Source: Linum tenue (lineage: Eukaryota; Streptophyta; Magnoliopsida; Malpighiales; Linaceae). Taken from it: 64,000 nt of DNA. This document shows, in pieces, positions 1-12,300 of the stretch (the first letter of the stretch is position 1; each line of letters opens with the position of its first letter). The notes under the pieces are model-generated. The model was given only the letters and a program-made list of their open reading frames with translations. It had not been told where the DNA came from and did not search any database. The position numbers were made by a program, and so were the translations under genes. Location of the stretch: contig CAMGYJ010000008.1 of assembly GCA_946122785.1 (NCBI GenBank), forward strand, positions 25,631,475-25,695,474. Direction: 5' to 3'.

Positions 1-454
1 CTAAGAACTAAAATCCGAATCCAAACAGAGTTTGCATAAACCATTAGAATCCAAAAGAACATAATAAAAGCTTTCAACTGAAGAGTCTGGAAACTCCAAA
101 CTTAATGCAGCAGGCAGCAGCGGCAGCAAGCGTTCCTCAACCTTCCTCAAGTCTCTAGAACAACAACATCTCCTCTCCCCTAACTTTTAGTACCATTAAT
201 ATGCACCTTTGTATGCATAAAAAATGAATAATGGCGAGTTAATAAGGTATTAGTAATGTTAAGTTGCTGTCAAACTTGCAATTCACAAAAAACAATCCAC
301 AGAATGATTGGTGAAGAAACCACAATCCACAATGAACAAACTAAGCTACTGCTACCTAACTGTTGGCATTCTTTCGTTGTTGTAACTATTAGTTGTTGCC
401 TAGTGCATATTCAATTCACTATTTATGTACATATATAATGTATTAGAGGGTACC
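1..454. other. gene-free left margin
   Basis: No convincing coding sequence or repeat is visible. The stretch is AT-rich and may be the 3' flank of the hAT element to its right. The far terminus of that element was not found and may lie outside the window. Confidence 0.4.
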
Positions 455-3218
455 TCAGTTTCATTATCGGATTCATCTGAATCTTGAAGGACAGTACCAT
501 GTAATTTGTCCACTGCTGACATATCTACATTAAAAACAAGCATTAATAAACCTGGATTATAACTTTATTACCTCTTGAATAAGAAAATGGTTAGTTGATT
601 ACCTCTAGAATTAGCACGCAACTAGCTTTGGGCACACATTAAAGATTCGATAGTATTTGGATGAAGCCTACTTCGATGGGAAGAAATAACCCTTCCACTA
701 GTACTAAACGCAGCTTCAGAGGCAACTGTAGAAACCGGAACAGCCAAAATGTCTCTTGCAACCTTGTGTAAGATAAGATACTTACTCTTGTTTGATTTCC
801 ACCATCATAGAAGATCAAAATCAAGAGACTTTGGTATGATATCATCTTCCAAATAAATATTCAGCTCTGACCTCACAGGTTTTCTTTTCTTCCGGGAAGC
901 ATATAAGTCGAATTTGCTGGTTAATGACCCCCCAACACTTGCCCCTGTTTGTGGGTTGCTCACCTGACCACCATCATTCTGTTGTTCTTTCTCCCTTTCC
1001 TCCTCTTCATACTCTTCCACCAACTTACGACATAAACCAAGTATCCTCTCTACCTTGAGGTCACTATTATGACCATAAATCTCAGGAAAATAACAGTCCA
1101 ACACATCAAACTTGTAGCGAGGATCCAGAATAGCTGTCACCGCCATCAAAACATGAACATCTGACCAATATTTCTCATACTCACTAGTATATCAGCAGCC
1201 ATATTCTCAATCCTCTCTATCCCACAAACACGCCATTGATCTAAAGCAACTTTGATCTCACAAACCACAAGAAAGCACAAATTTGCAGTGGGATACTTGG
1301 TACCAGAAAAGAGATTAGTGGCTTTGTAGAACATCTCTAGCCTAGTACAGATTTCTTTGGTCAAACTCCAATCTAGTTCACTAGGCAAGCACTTGTACTT
1401 TGGTTCACGATGCTTTAAGCGATTAAACACATCCTTATACTCCAAGGCCGTGTTCAACATAAAAAAAGTTGAATTCCACCGGGTTTCACAGTCAAGTAGG
1501 AGCTTCTTACCGGTTTGATTACGAAGTTAGCGAGCTGTCTCCTCAAAATTTTCCCATCTCTTTGGTGTCCCCATCCAAAACTAAACGCTGTCTCTTATCT
1601 TCTATATGCCTTCACCAATCACTTTCATACCTTCCTTCACAATAAGGTTCAGAATATGCGCGCAACAGCGCATATGAATCATGCTTCCGTTGCTTAACAT
1701 AGAATCCATGGGAAGCTTCTCTACCAACCGAGTGATCATCTCATCATTTGTCGAGCAGTTATCGACAGTAATGGCTGATAACTTAAAGTCGAGATTCTAA
1801 TCCAGTAAGCATTGCAGCAAAACATCACAAATAACTTCACTCGTATGGGGGGAGGGGACACAAATGAACCTAGAAATTGACAATAAAAAATAGACAATGA
1901 GCTCACAAACATATAACATTTATAGAGACCAATTTATAAAACTAAGAAGAAACAAAAAGAGAATAGCAGATTATTGGAGGCAACGAGACCAGGTTAGGAA
2001 GAAGCATATGTTAACATTGAAATAAAAGCAAGGAAGAAAGTGAAATAAAAGGCAAGGAAGAAGCATATCTTAAAAAATATCGGTGGCTATCAGTAGTTAT
2101 TCATATGAATCACCTAATTAACTCAAAGTAAACAGGGGATTTTTACTCCAAGCATATTAACATTTAATTAGCATCAGTAGCAGCATATGAATCACCTAAT
2201 TAACTCAAAGTAAGCCTCTGAAACTATTCATGAACAACCATAGCAGCATGGAATTCTTAGGTAAACAGGGGATTTTTACTCCATGCATATTAACATTTAA
2301 TTAGCATCAGTAGCAGCATATGAATCACCTAATTAACTCAAAGTAAGCATCTGAAACTATTCATGAACAACCATAGCAGCATGGAATTCTTAGGTAAACA
2401 GCCCAGAAAAATTGCAGGTTAACTCAAAGTGAAAGGATTTACTCCATAACATAGACTGAGAATATACCTGATAATTCGACTTTCCAAACTCCAGTTGTTG
2501 TTGACATAATGTGCTGTGATTTCCATGAATCCCTTCTTCTGTGAAGATGTCCACATGTCTGTAGTTATTGCAACACGACCTTCATTCCTCTCGAGAAACT
2601 TCATTATATCTTACTTCTCAAGATCATATATGACAAAACAATCTTTCTAGATTGTGTTTCTGGTCACCATCTTGAAACATGGGTTAAGACTAGTGCAAAA
2701 GCTCCTGAAACCTTCATGATCTACTATCATCAGAGGGTATTCATGCTTGATTATAGCTTAAGCCAGCTCTTTTCGAGAAGCCTCTTGATTGGAATTAAAA
2801 GGCGTCAGCTGAAACTTTTCCTTGGTCAGATTTCCTTGCAGTACTTGTTGTCGAATATCGGCAGGCCGAGGCACTTTAGGACACCTTTCATGATGATTTT
2901 CTAGATGATTTGTTCCTTGCTTCGGGTCTCCAAGAAGCTTCTTCTTGCAGTATTTACAATCGGCTTTGAGTTGGTCGCCAACAGTTAATTTTTTGTAGTG
3001 TTCCCACCACTCAGAGAACACTTTTCTAGCGTCCCGCCCTTGCGCTTCTCGCCAGTATTTGCATTTTGAGGGGGAACATGGACATTCTCAACTTCAGCAG
3101 CAACTAGTATAACAACAGGTACAACTTTAGCCTGAGTTGAATCCATATTTGCAATGGTTCCACCAGGTTGTGATCCCTCAGCAAAAAACCCAATAATTAC
3201 CAACATGAATAGCGACAT
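455..3218 (-). pseudogene. decayed hAT-family transposase (BED zinc finger, RICESLEEPER/DAYSLEEPER-like)
   Basis: On the minus strand the domains follow the order of plant hAT transposases. A BED zinc finger lies at about 2758-3021 (CKYC followed by a spaced HLENHH). Next is a TDMWTS segment at 2419-2604. The catalytic core at about 1150-1830 contains VDNCSTND, HMRCCAHILNLIVK and LDCETRWNSTF. The C-terminal dimerisation region is at 640-1149, with LDPRYK near 1115. A last acidic exon (SAVDKLHG, then DSDESDNETE) lies near 455-520. Several in-frame stops break the catalytic exon, for example near 1534, 1567 and 1594, and the dimerisation region is frameshifted near 800-845. The segment 1831-2418 between core exons is non-coding and holds a tandem repeat. 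In this family the transposase binds element ends and cuts through an RNase-H-like fold. This copy cannot encode a full protein. Family assignment is confident; exon edges are not. Confidence 0.85.
2097..2405. repeat. 133-bp tandem repeat inside the hAT pseudogene
   Basis: Three copies are anchored by GAATCACCTAATTAACTC at 2107, 2189 and 2322. The last two are 133 bp apart. The first unit is 82 bp because it lacks about 51 bp. The array lies between two transposase exons, in probable intron sequence. Confidence 0.85.
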
Positions 3219-3659
3219 CCAACAATGAATCCATCCACTATGGTTTTAGTTTTGTTACTTACAAGGTTACAGTTCCGAAAGCTGAGGTCTTTTGCCCATT
3301 GTCTGTCGGAAATATATTCGTCCACTTTGTCGAAGTATTGGTCTGCACTTAATGGAGGATTGTTGCTGTCTATGTCCAGCTTGCAGTCACCCTTAAAATA
3401 TGAAATTATGTTAAAGCAATCATATATTTTGGCATGGTAAGTAAAATATATTAGAAGATGGATAAACTTACTGCCAAATGACTAGAGAAGAACCACTTGG
3501 AGATTTGTCCTTTTTTTGCTTGATCTATGTTCATCCGATCTCCATACCAGTCCACGACATTAGTTGTTATCTGTTGATCTATGTCAGCAGATTGCAATGA
3601 TGACCTTTTGAGTAAGCAAGTGTCATCCTTTCTCCTAAACATTATCTCGTCCCTGTTCA

Positions 3660-3770
3660 GAACATTATACCATATGGTATTATTAAAAATTATACCACAT
3701 TATACCATGTAGTATTATACCACATTCAACATTATACCACATTAGACCATACCATACCATACCATACTGG
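3660..3770. repeat. ACCAT-rich simple repeat in intron
   Basis: The segment consists of ATTATACCAC and CATACCATAC units and one TACCATATGGTA palindrome. Similar CATACCATAC runs recur near 6455-6480 in the same gene. It lies between two candidate exons. Confidence 0.7.
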
Positions 3771-4526
3771 GAGGCAATTCTTTTGTCTTTGCACCTAATG
3801 TACTCAAGGATGTCGTTGAAGACTTCATTAGGAGTTGTTTGTGGTGGTGTAACCATCATTGCAATCGGGATTGCATCTATGTTACCATCTTTTACTTCAA
3901 CTGGTGCATTTGCTGCTGTTGAGCTCATTCCTGGTATTGATTGTGAAACTGGTGTATTCAGGTCATCAACGTAAACAGCCAAGCATGCATTTATCTCCAG
4001 TAGCCTCTCCTGGATGTTCGAGTACAAGTTTGACCATTCAATGAATTGCTGATTCTACAACTGTGAGCTTGATGTGTCTTGTGTGTGTGTGTGGGGGGGT
4101 GTTTGATGTTTTTGCTTTCTTCTCTGGTCCATACACATTCTCCACCACTATCCTTCTTTTGCACGGTTCTTCTGGTTGTTGTGATGTTGTTGCTGTGGTG
4201 ATGTTGATATTTGGTGGTGGTGATGGGTGATTGAGTGGGCTGATGTCAAAAGTTGGTATGTCACTGTCCTTTGCAACTTTGGGGTTTCCTGCAGTCTTTG
4301 TTGGTGGTTGTACAGCTTCTTCATCATTGTTCTTCACATGTTCTCCCTTCTTTGAGACAAGCACATCTAACTGTGTCTTTTCACTGTCATCTCCTTCATG
4401 ATCTTCATCCATTTCATTTCCCTTTCCTTCTTCTACTTTTTTGTTGCCCACCTGGTTTACATTCTCTGGAACTGAATTTCCTTGGTTCTTCTCAGCAGTT
4501 TCAGCAGGATTCTCTGATGTTGGTGC

Positions 4527-5029
4527 TAGGGGTGGGCATTCGGTCGGTTCGGTTTCGACCGAAGCAAAATTATGAATACCGGGTCCCCGAATTCTCCCAA
4601 ACCTCAAATCGAATTCTAACCGAATTATAATTCAGTTCGGTCGGTTTAAACCGAATTATAATTCGGCTCGATTCGGTTTTTAACACAAAACCGAATTTGT
4701 GAGGCTACTTGTATATTCTGACTTTTAAATTATTTTTCACTCCTAATATAAACAATAAATATGCAATTATATGCATAATCAATGATAAAATCAAACTTTT
4801 CAACACATAAGTCATAAAACATTTCAAATATTTAAGTATAAAAACAACTACAAATATAAAAATCCCCCATTTGGAGGTTGCTATTGTAGTATTTCGGTTT
4901 TTCGGTCGGAAATTCGGAATTTCGGTTCGGTTTCCGAAATATCTATATTTTCCTTCCGAATTTCGAACCGAATAGTATTATTTCGGTTTCGGTTCTGGTC
5001 GGGTTCACCGAACCGTTTGCCCACCCCTA
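4527..5029. mobile_element. hAT-type MITE 1, 503 bp, inserted in an exon
   Basis: The terminal inverted repeat (TIR) begins TAGGGGTGGGC on the left, and its complement GCCCACCCCTA closes the right. Flanks GTTGGTGC (4519-4526) and GTTGGTGG (5030-5037) form an 8-bp target duplication with one mismatch, the hAT hallmark. Both arms are packed with CGGTTCGGTTT-type repeats and the centre is AT-rich and non-coding. It interrupts the acidic linker exon of the minus-strand PMD/Ulp1-type gene. No transposase is present, so it would need one supplied in trans. Confidence 0.85.
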
Positions 5030-6543
5030 GTTGGTGGTTCAGTTTGATGTTGAGCTTCTGGTTCTTTTGAAGAACCATCTTTATTTTTTTTTTTGTTCCA
5101 TTGTGTTGGTGCATCTAGATCCACTGTTGTTTGTTGAGAATCATCATTTTCTTCAGATTCATTGACTGTGTTTGCTTTCCTTTTGCTTGATTTTGCCTTG
5201 TCAAAAATTTTCTTCAGAGTTTCTTCCAGATTGCTGTCTGCTTCTTTATCTTCATCTCCTGATTCAGTTCTTTCATATTGTTCGACAATCACGTTTTCAG
5301 ATCTTTCTCCTTCCACACCATCAAAGTTCTCATCAGAATTTTGTTGCTCTAACTTTTCCTTGTGTTTGACTTGTAACATAGGTAATTTATACTTACTTGG
5401 GGGATAGTCTTGATCCTCTTCAAATCAAATATGAGTGATGTTGATGGTTGTTGGTCTGTGTTGTTGTCATCATCATCACTATTCCTGCCACTGATCTTGT
5501 CTTCTTTATCATATATCTTCATTAGCTCATTAAGTACTTCTCCACTGTAGTAGCTGATTATGTTTTCATAGTTTCTTTGCACATCAAGGTCATCATAATA
5601 GATTGTTGTTGGGATTTGAAACTGGGTTGAGAAGGAAATTTAATCCAACTTGTACATGAAGGATACCTTTGATTTTCTTTGTGGAAAGGAGAAACAGTTG
5701 TATTAGTTTTTGTACGTACTAGGATTGGTAATGCTTTAGGGTATACTAATTGAAATGAAATTATTGAGGGTATAGATAGTTACTGTTAAGAAATGAAGAT
5801 CTACATTGATGTAGAACGTTCTTGATTTCAACCCCTCATTCATATAGTCGAAGAAGAACTTGCACCAATTATAATCTTTGAAATGCTTGATTTTGTTTGG
5901 CTGCAAGTACTCAAGCATATTCAACTCAACAGTAGGGTTTGAAAATGGGGACAACAAACCTCCAGTAACCAGCAACCAAAACAATTTGATCCATAACTAA
6001 ATGGTATGAGCTTGAGAAATGCCATTCTCTACGTTAAGTAATTTCACCCTTGCATTTGAAGCTGGAAGTTCTAGTTCTAGTAGGACTTGTAAAGCATAGT
6101 CTACTGCTTCATCCGGTGATAATTTCTTAAGCGTCACTTCCTTTTTACCCATTGGTAGACCCTAAACTCTATGAAAGTCAATTGGTGATATCTTCATGTA
6201 GTTTCCATCAGGAATCTTGAATGATTGCTTTGTTGGATTGTACTTGCTCATTGTGAATAGAGCAAAGTTCTTGTTTATCTTTGTTTGCTGGATGACTGTT
6301 AACCCATCAAGGCCTAATTCCTGCAATTTTTCCCTCTTTTCAGCTTTTAATGCCCTTGACAATGTGTTGATTCTTGTTGGGCTGCACCTTGTGCGAAAAT
6401 CGTCCCTTGGTTTTGACATGATGTACCTGAATCCAGAATGGAAGATTTTTTATATCATATCATACCATACCATACCATATTCTACCAGTAAGCAATACAA
6501 CGTGCAACACATCAAGGGTTGTTGAACAGGTTTTCCAGTGATC

Positions 6544-7110
6544 TTACCTCACCATACCATATGGTATTATGATAAATGGAAGCATAGTAGTGGTTTTTTA
6601 TGGTTTTTTATACATTTTTAGAAAATCTTCTTCACTGAAAGTGCTTTGAGCACTACTCGAACAGTTACTCTTTATTATACCATATGGTACCAGTGTGGTA
6701 TTATGAAAAAATGAGAGCATAGAATAAGTTTTTTGTCGTTTTCATACTTTTCTATAAAATTTATTTCACTGTAAGTACTGTGACCACTACTCGGACAGTT
6801 TCTCCTTACAATACCATATGGTACCAGTGTGGTATTGTAAAAAAATCAGAGCATAGAATAGGTTTTTTTGTCATTTTCATACTTTTCTATAAAATGTATT
6901 TCACTATAAGTACTTTGACCACTTCTTGGACGGTTTCTCCTTAGAATACCATATGGTACCACTGTGGTATTGTCAAAAAATCAGAGCATAGCATAGGTTT
7001 TTTTGTCATTTTTATACTTTTCTATAAAATGTATTTCACTGTAAGTACTTTGACCACTACTCGGACGTTTTCTCCTTTAAGTACCATATGGTACCACTGT
7101 GATATTGTAA
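6544..7110. repeat. ~135-bp tandem array with ACCATATGGT palindromes
   Basis: Copies start at CCATATGG-containing points near 6554, 6677, 6811, 6946 and 7081, giving spacings of 123, 134, 135 and 135 bp. Each unit holds the perfect palindrome ACCATATGGT, then GTGTGGTATTGT, then a TTTTTTGTCATTTTCATAC tract. The array lies upstream of, or in an early intron of, the minus-strand PMD/Ulp1-type gene. Confidence 0.9.
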
Positions 7111-7577
7111 TTTTTTATCATATCTTCAAAATAGTATGGTTAACGTTGTGCAAGAACAAAAATCTAGTGGTGAAAACGATTTTGCATGTGTGAAGTCTGT
7201 ACTTGAAATTAGACATTCAGAATCACGAATCTAGTTTTTGAAGAAAGAAGTGATAATTTACCTTGATCGTTGAAGATGTCGAAGTTGGAAACCCTAACTT
7301 TATCGCCGAAGACGTCGAATTTGGAAACCCTCACTTCGATCGCTGAAGAACTGAGATCAGTATCCTTTGTTAACGTTCTGAAATTTTGAGTTTGCAGTTT
7401 CTCGTCCGTATTCTTTGTGAGAGGAGATGAAATGCAAGAGAGAGAATGGATAGCGTAAATGCAGAGCGAAAGAGCAGAGATAGAACGCGAACCGTCTGTG
7501 GTGGTTTTTGTTTTTGCATAGTTGGTGATAGTGATGGCGGGGAAGGGTCGTGTCTGACGGTTATTAATTGATTGCAA

Positions 7578-8177
7578 TGGACGGCAGATCGATCGGTTAC
7601 TGACAGTTACTCACTTGTAGGTTACTGACCTGATCAGGACCCGGTCTCTCTAACCTATCTCTCGATTTCCATAGAGCGCTTTATCTTTCCAGTTCTATTT
7701 TTTCGATTCCGCCTCTCTACTAAACCTTTCCTTTTCCCCCCTCCGATCAAGAACCCGATGAAACCCACGCTTCTCACCTGCTTTCCTATTGACGCTTCCT
7801 CTTTCTTTTCTCTTCTGCGCCGGTAAAATTATTTTGTATTTCTTCCTTTGACGTCAACCAAATTGGGGGAGACCCCAATCAGAAAAAAAAAAACTTGAGG
7901 CTTGAGGGTGAGCTTTTCTTCCCAAAATTGCGAAAACCAGTGATGGGTATTCACTTCGTCGAAAATTGAAGAGAGAATCCGATTGAATCCACCAGTATGT
8001 TCCCTTTTTGCATGTTGTTCTATGATTTAAATATGCTCATAGAAGATAATGACGAATCGACTCGTGGGGAGATTCACCTCTCTTATTATTCTTCATCCAA
8101 TTCCCTTTTTCTTCCATCCCCTGATCCATGGTTGACGATTTGCTACATGACGGCATGTCTGGGATGGGATTATAGGA
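7578..8177. other. non-coding flank of the MULE, including a degenerate repeat shared with its right flank
   Basis: No gene is seen. The part at about 7850-8035 resembles 23676-23900 beyond the other end of the MULE, in the same orientation. Shared blocks include CAAATTGGGG and GCATGTTGT. Confidence 0.5.
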
Positions 8178-8186
8178 CCATGAGGG

Positions 8187-8300
8187 CGCAGAAGTTAATC
8201 TGCTAACTGCTCAAAGTGTTAGCAGATACTAACAGGGCTCGATTTTGGGCCACGTCGGCGAAGTCTTCATCCAACGGAGGGGAGAGGCGACGTGGTGGTG
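8187..8300. repeat. left terminal inverted repeat of the MULE
   Basis: Reading inwards, GTTAATC-CTAAC, then GTTAGCAGATACTAACAGGG at 8219, then GGGCCACGTCGGCG match the complement of the right end with moderate divergence. The CAGATACTAACAG core resembles the GGATACTA motif found throughout the element. Confidence 0.7.
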
Positions 8301-8639
8301 GCTCACTTAAGTGAGCTGTAGATGGGCCAACGTGTAGAAGCCGGCCCAGCATGCGGCGGCGGCGACGGATCCGAGCAAGTGGCATGGTGGGCTGGTGGGC
8401 CCGGCTTGAGTTTGGGTAGGAGAATGGATAGGAGTGGAAAGAGAACGAAAATTGGTGGGCCCCCTTTGATATTTATGTATGTTTGTTGTGTGGATATTTA
8501 TTTGTTTTCAGTCGATATTATTTTTTGTTGTGTTGATATTACTTTGCATCATTGTTGAAATGAACTAGTATTCTTCCTTCGCAAACCAATATCCATCATT
8601 AAACTAATGTTTAATGGCGGCCCAAAATAACCCAACCAC

Positions 8640-9240
8640 CATAAACTGATTACACCAATTTATAGTTGATGTTTTAGGGTTTAGGGTTATGGTTTTCAAT
8701 TTGTGAAGGATTGAAATATTTTGTCTTACATCAAATTAAACACACTATCAAGTCTTACACACTATCAAGTCCTAACACATAAGGCTTGCAACCTTAGTTA
8801 GGGCTGCCCGCCGAGGGCCCATGGGCCGAAGGCCCATTAAATAATAATAGTTCTTATTGTTTATAGTTTACTTTTTACGGTTTATGGTATAGGTTTGGTT
8901 TAGGGTTTACGGTATAGAGCTTAGGGTTAAGGTTTCAACAATAGGGTTTGGGTTCTCTTTTAGCAGATAAGGTTTAGTCTGGTCAGTATGAATATCTATT
9001 CTTTCCTGATTATATTGTTTTTAGAGTTTATTTATTAGTGTTCATTGCTTAGGGTTCGGGGTTAGGGTTTCTTGTTTCAATGTTTCATGTTTTATTTTAG
9101 ATATTTGTGTGTAACCTTTGAATATTCTTGGCTTGGGCAAACAATAATAGTTTTATTTTTTTAGTGTTTAGTGATTAGGTCTTTAGAGTTTAGAGTTTAG
9201 GGTATAGGGTTTAGGGTAAGGGTACAAATAGAAGATATTA
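8640..9240. repeat. TTTAGGG-like degenerate repeats in the left MULE arm
   Basis: Irregular TTTAGGGTTTAGGG, GGTTTAGGGTTTACGG and GTTTAGAGTTTAGGG runs occur on the plus strand near 8670, 8900 and 9185. They resemble the plant telomere unit but are too irregular to be a telomere array. The right arm (22640-23010) carries the complementary CCCTAAA form. No gene is seen here. Confidence 0.75.
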
Positions 9241-9368
9241 GTTGGTGTGTGTGTGGATACTTGTCTTTCGTAGTTGTAATACTTTTTACTAAACACATGA
9301 TATTTATTTAAAACATTCTTATATTTTCCGGGTTGTGTGGATATTTATTTGAACCTGAGGAAATATTC

Positions 9369-12300
9369 CTTTTTTTTTTCAAAAGATATCATATATTGAT
9401 CAAAACAGAAGATAATTACACCCTGGAAACCAGCCAGGTCTGGAAATCAAAGAAGCGACTCATAGTACAAAGAGAGGGCTTTCCTAGCTACCAAATGAGC
9501 TACCCTATTGTTCTCCCGACCTACAAAACGCACACTAAAGCCAGGCTGAGCATGAAAATAATGAACAATCTCTTCCAGAATAGCACCCAACCGACTATCT
9601 CTTGTGTCGGCCTAATTAATTTTGTCAATTATCACCTTCGCATCACCCTCAAATCGGACCTCCGACAAACCTTGCTCCACACACCAAATAATAGCTTCCC
9701 TAAGCACAAGCATTTCCACCACTGCAGGATCATCCATTTGAGCAAACTGGACCCCTCTAGCCAGAAGGAGTGTCCGTGTTGGGTCAAACAGAACCATCCC
9801 ACCAGCCGAATGAGACCCACCCTTAGTAACCCCATCCCACATACAAACATAATGGGAATCATCCAATTGTGTTGTAGAGTGCATTATCGGTGTTTGAACC
9901 CTAGGCGCCTGATCCGCTCGGAGACCCACCCATTCCTCATATTGTTGGTGAAACTGGCGCATGAGAGCTGGGATCCCAAATTGTTTGCCTTCAAAGACCA
10001 CCCAATTATGAGATCGCCAGATCCTCCAAAGGATGGCAACAACCGCCATAACCACATACGGTTGCTGGATCAAGCCCAAAAGGCGTTTGAGAAACAAAGG
10101 AAAAGTATGCCGAGGCAAACCCTCTCCCAAGTATTCCAACCCAGAATAATCCCAGAGAGCTCGCGCCACTGGACGATAAAGGAACAAGTGTTCCATTGTC
10201 TCCGGGCCATCCCAACAAACTGGACACCGAGGTAGCACCTGGACCTTTTTCTCAATAAGCGCCTCCATAGTCAGCAGAGCCCGATTAAGGATTTGCCAAA
10301 CAAACACCTTCAACTTTGGAGGGATCTTAGCCTCCCAAACTCTGATCCAACTCGGCTTATCCATCCAGCTAACTGAGGACCGCCACCCCCCTCCTCCTGT
10401 CCAAATCGACAGCCAAATGATAAGCCGTCTTAACCGAAAAGACCCCGTCAGCCGTAAAATGCCAGATAAGTTTATCAGGCACATCCCAACGCGGGAGGGG
10501 AATAGCTTTAATAACCTTACAGGTGGGCGGGTCAAACCATCGGTTGAGCATTTCATCAGACCACCCCCCTCCCCCCTCACTAATTACCTCCGCCACCAAA
10601 GGATCACCCCCCTCAGGCAAGATCCGGTGATTATAGGCTGGGGGATCTAAGTGATACCTAGGAATCCAGTTAGAATGCAGAAGGGGGACCGATTGACCAT
10701 TGCTAACCTGCCATCTCAAACCTCTTTCCAATAACTGACGCCCATGAAGAATACTTTGCCACCCCCCAAGAGGGCCGAGATCTAGCAGTTGCACTTAGGA
10801 AAGACCCTTGAGGGAAGTACTTGCCTTTATAAACCTGAGCAATAAGAGATTGTGGTTCATTAAGGATACGCCAGCCTATCTTAGCCAAAAGAGCTTGATT
10901 AAAATGTTCGAACTGGCGAAATCCCATCCCCCCATCATGCTTACTCCTGCACATGTTACGCCAGGACACCCATCTAATCTTGGGATTCCCGTCCTCCGCA
11001 CCCCACCAAAAACGGGCCACATGCTTATCTAAAAGGCGACAAAGAGCCAGGAGAAGCCGGAAACATGACATAACATGAAGTGAAAGAGCCAACACTATAG
11101 ATTTGATTAATGTTTCCTTAGCAGCCCACGACAATGTCCTTTGCTTCCACCCCTGAAGCCGCTCTAGGAGTTTTTCTTCCAAATATCTGAATGTAGCTGT
11201 TTTGGATCAGGCAACCAGCGTTGGAAGCCCCAGATATTTATCATGGACTCCCACCGCACCAACCCCTAGAATCGTGGCCAAGAACTCCTGATCTGGCGTG
11301 GAAATATTTTTGTTAAAGCACACCGCCGATTTCTCCAAATTAACGCGTTGACCACTTAGCTCCTCATATTCATTCAACACCTCAATTAAGTTCTCGCACT
11401 CCTGCAATGAACCGCGCAAGAATAAATAAGAGTCATCCGCAAAGGATAGATGCGAGATTCTTGGAGCACGAGGAGAAACTTTCACCCCCTCTAACTTTTT
11501 CTCCGTGATCGCCTGCCGGAGTAGAGCTGCAAACCCCTCAGTGCAGAGCACAAACAAGAGAGGAGAGAGCGGATCCCCCTGGCGAAGTCCCCTCGAGGCA
11601 GTGAAATATCCCGAGGGTGTACCATTCATTAGAACCTAGAAAGAGGAGGACCGAAGACATTCATGTATCCATCCTTGCCAGACAGCATTAAAACCCATCT
11701 TATCCAAAACAGCAAGCAAGAAAGGCCATTCGACTCTATCGTAGGCATTTTCCATGTCAACCTTCAGAGCCATATACCCCTTCTTTCCTTGCGTTTTGAT
11801 TTTCAGGTAATGCATTAGTTCATGTCCTATAAGGATATTATCAATGATCTGTCGATCCCTGATAAAGCCATTTTGGCCCTCCGAAACGATCTGCGGGAGC
11901 ATGCTAGCTAGCCGTTCAGCCATGATTTTGGTAATCACTTTGTAAACAAACTGGCAGAGACTAATCGGACGCAATTGTCTGATTGTTTGCACCGAATCCA
12001 CTTTAGGGATCAAAGTGAGCCAGGTATGATTAAAACTCAGCAACATCCGACTCGAGGTAAAGAAGGAGATTACTGCTTCAACCACCAAAGTGCCCACAAT
12101 ATCCCAGAAAGCTTTAAAGAACTTCCCGGTGAAACCATCCGACCCCGGAGCCTGCTTAGATACCATCGCAAAGACCATTTTCCTAACCTCACTCGGCAAA
12201 ACCTCTGCCGTCAACTGCGCATTCATTTGCGGAGTAACACTATGGGCAATCGGCAGGCTCGCCACCCTCTCGGCCATATTGGAGACCTGAGATTCTGAAG

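Larger units (their letters stand above)
3225..7577 (-). pseudogene. TE-borne plant-mobile-domain/Ulp1-associated protein, 3' end missing
   Basis: I recognise this by its resemblance to the N-terminal part of plant TE proteins that end in a Ulp1 protease. At 6162-6419 there is RCSPTRINTLSRAL, then LGLDGLTVIQQTKINKNFAL. This leads to a GLPMG motif near 6160 and a block at 5736-6150 ending YLQPNKIKHFKDYNWCKFF, with one in-frame stop near 5998. Acidic, low-complexity linkers follow at 5005-5582 and 4038-4607. The last segments (3451-3642 with DWYGDRMNIDQAKKGQISKW, and about 3253-3400 with DEYISDRQWAKDLSFRNC) stop at a GTAAGT donor near 3254. The protease domain expected downstream is absent, and a hAT transposase begins within about 100 bp. 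A 503-bp MITE splits the linker exon, and removing it rejoins the two linker frames. The 5' end is unclear; an ORF at 7209-7577 may be the first exon. Function is unknown. Confidence 0.6.

Noticed and set aside
9333..10235. 300-residue plus-strand open frame
   Set aside because: It lies antisense to the LINE ORF2 zf-RVT/RNase H region, which has clear motifs on the minus strand.
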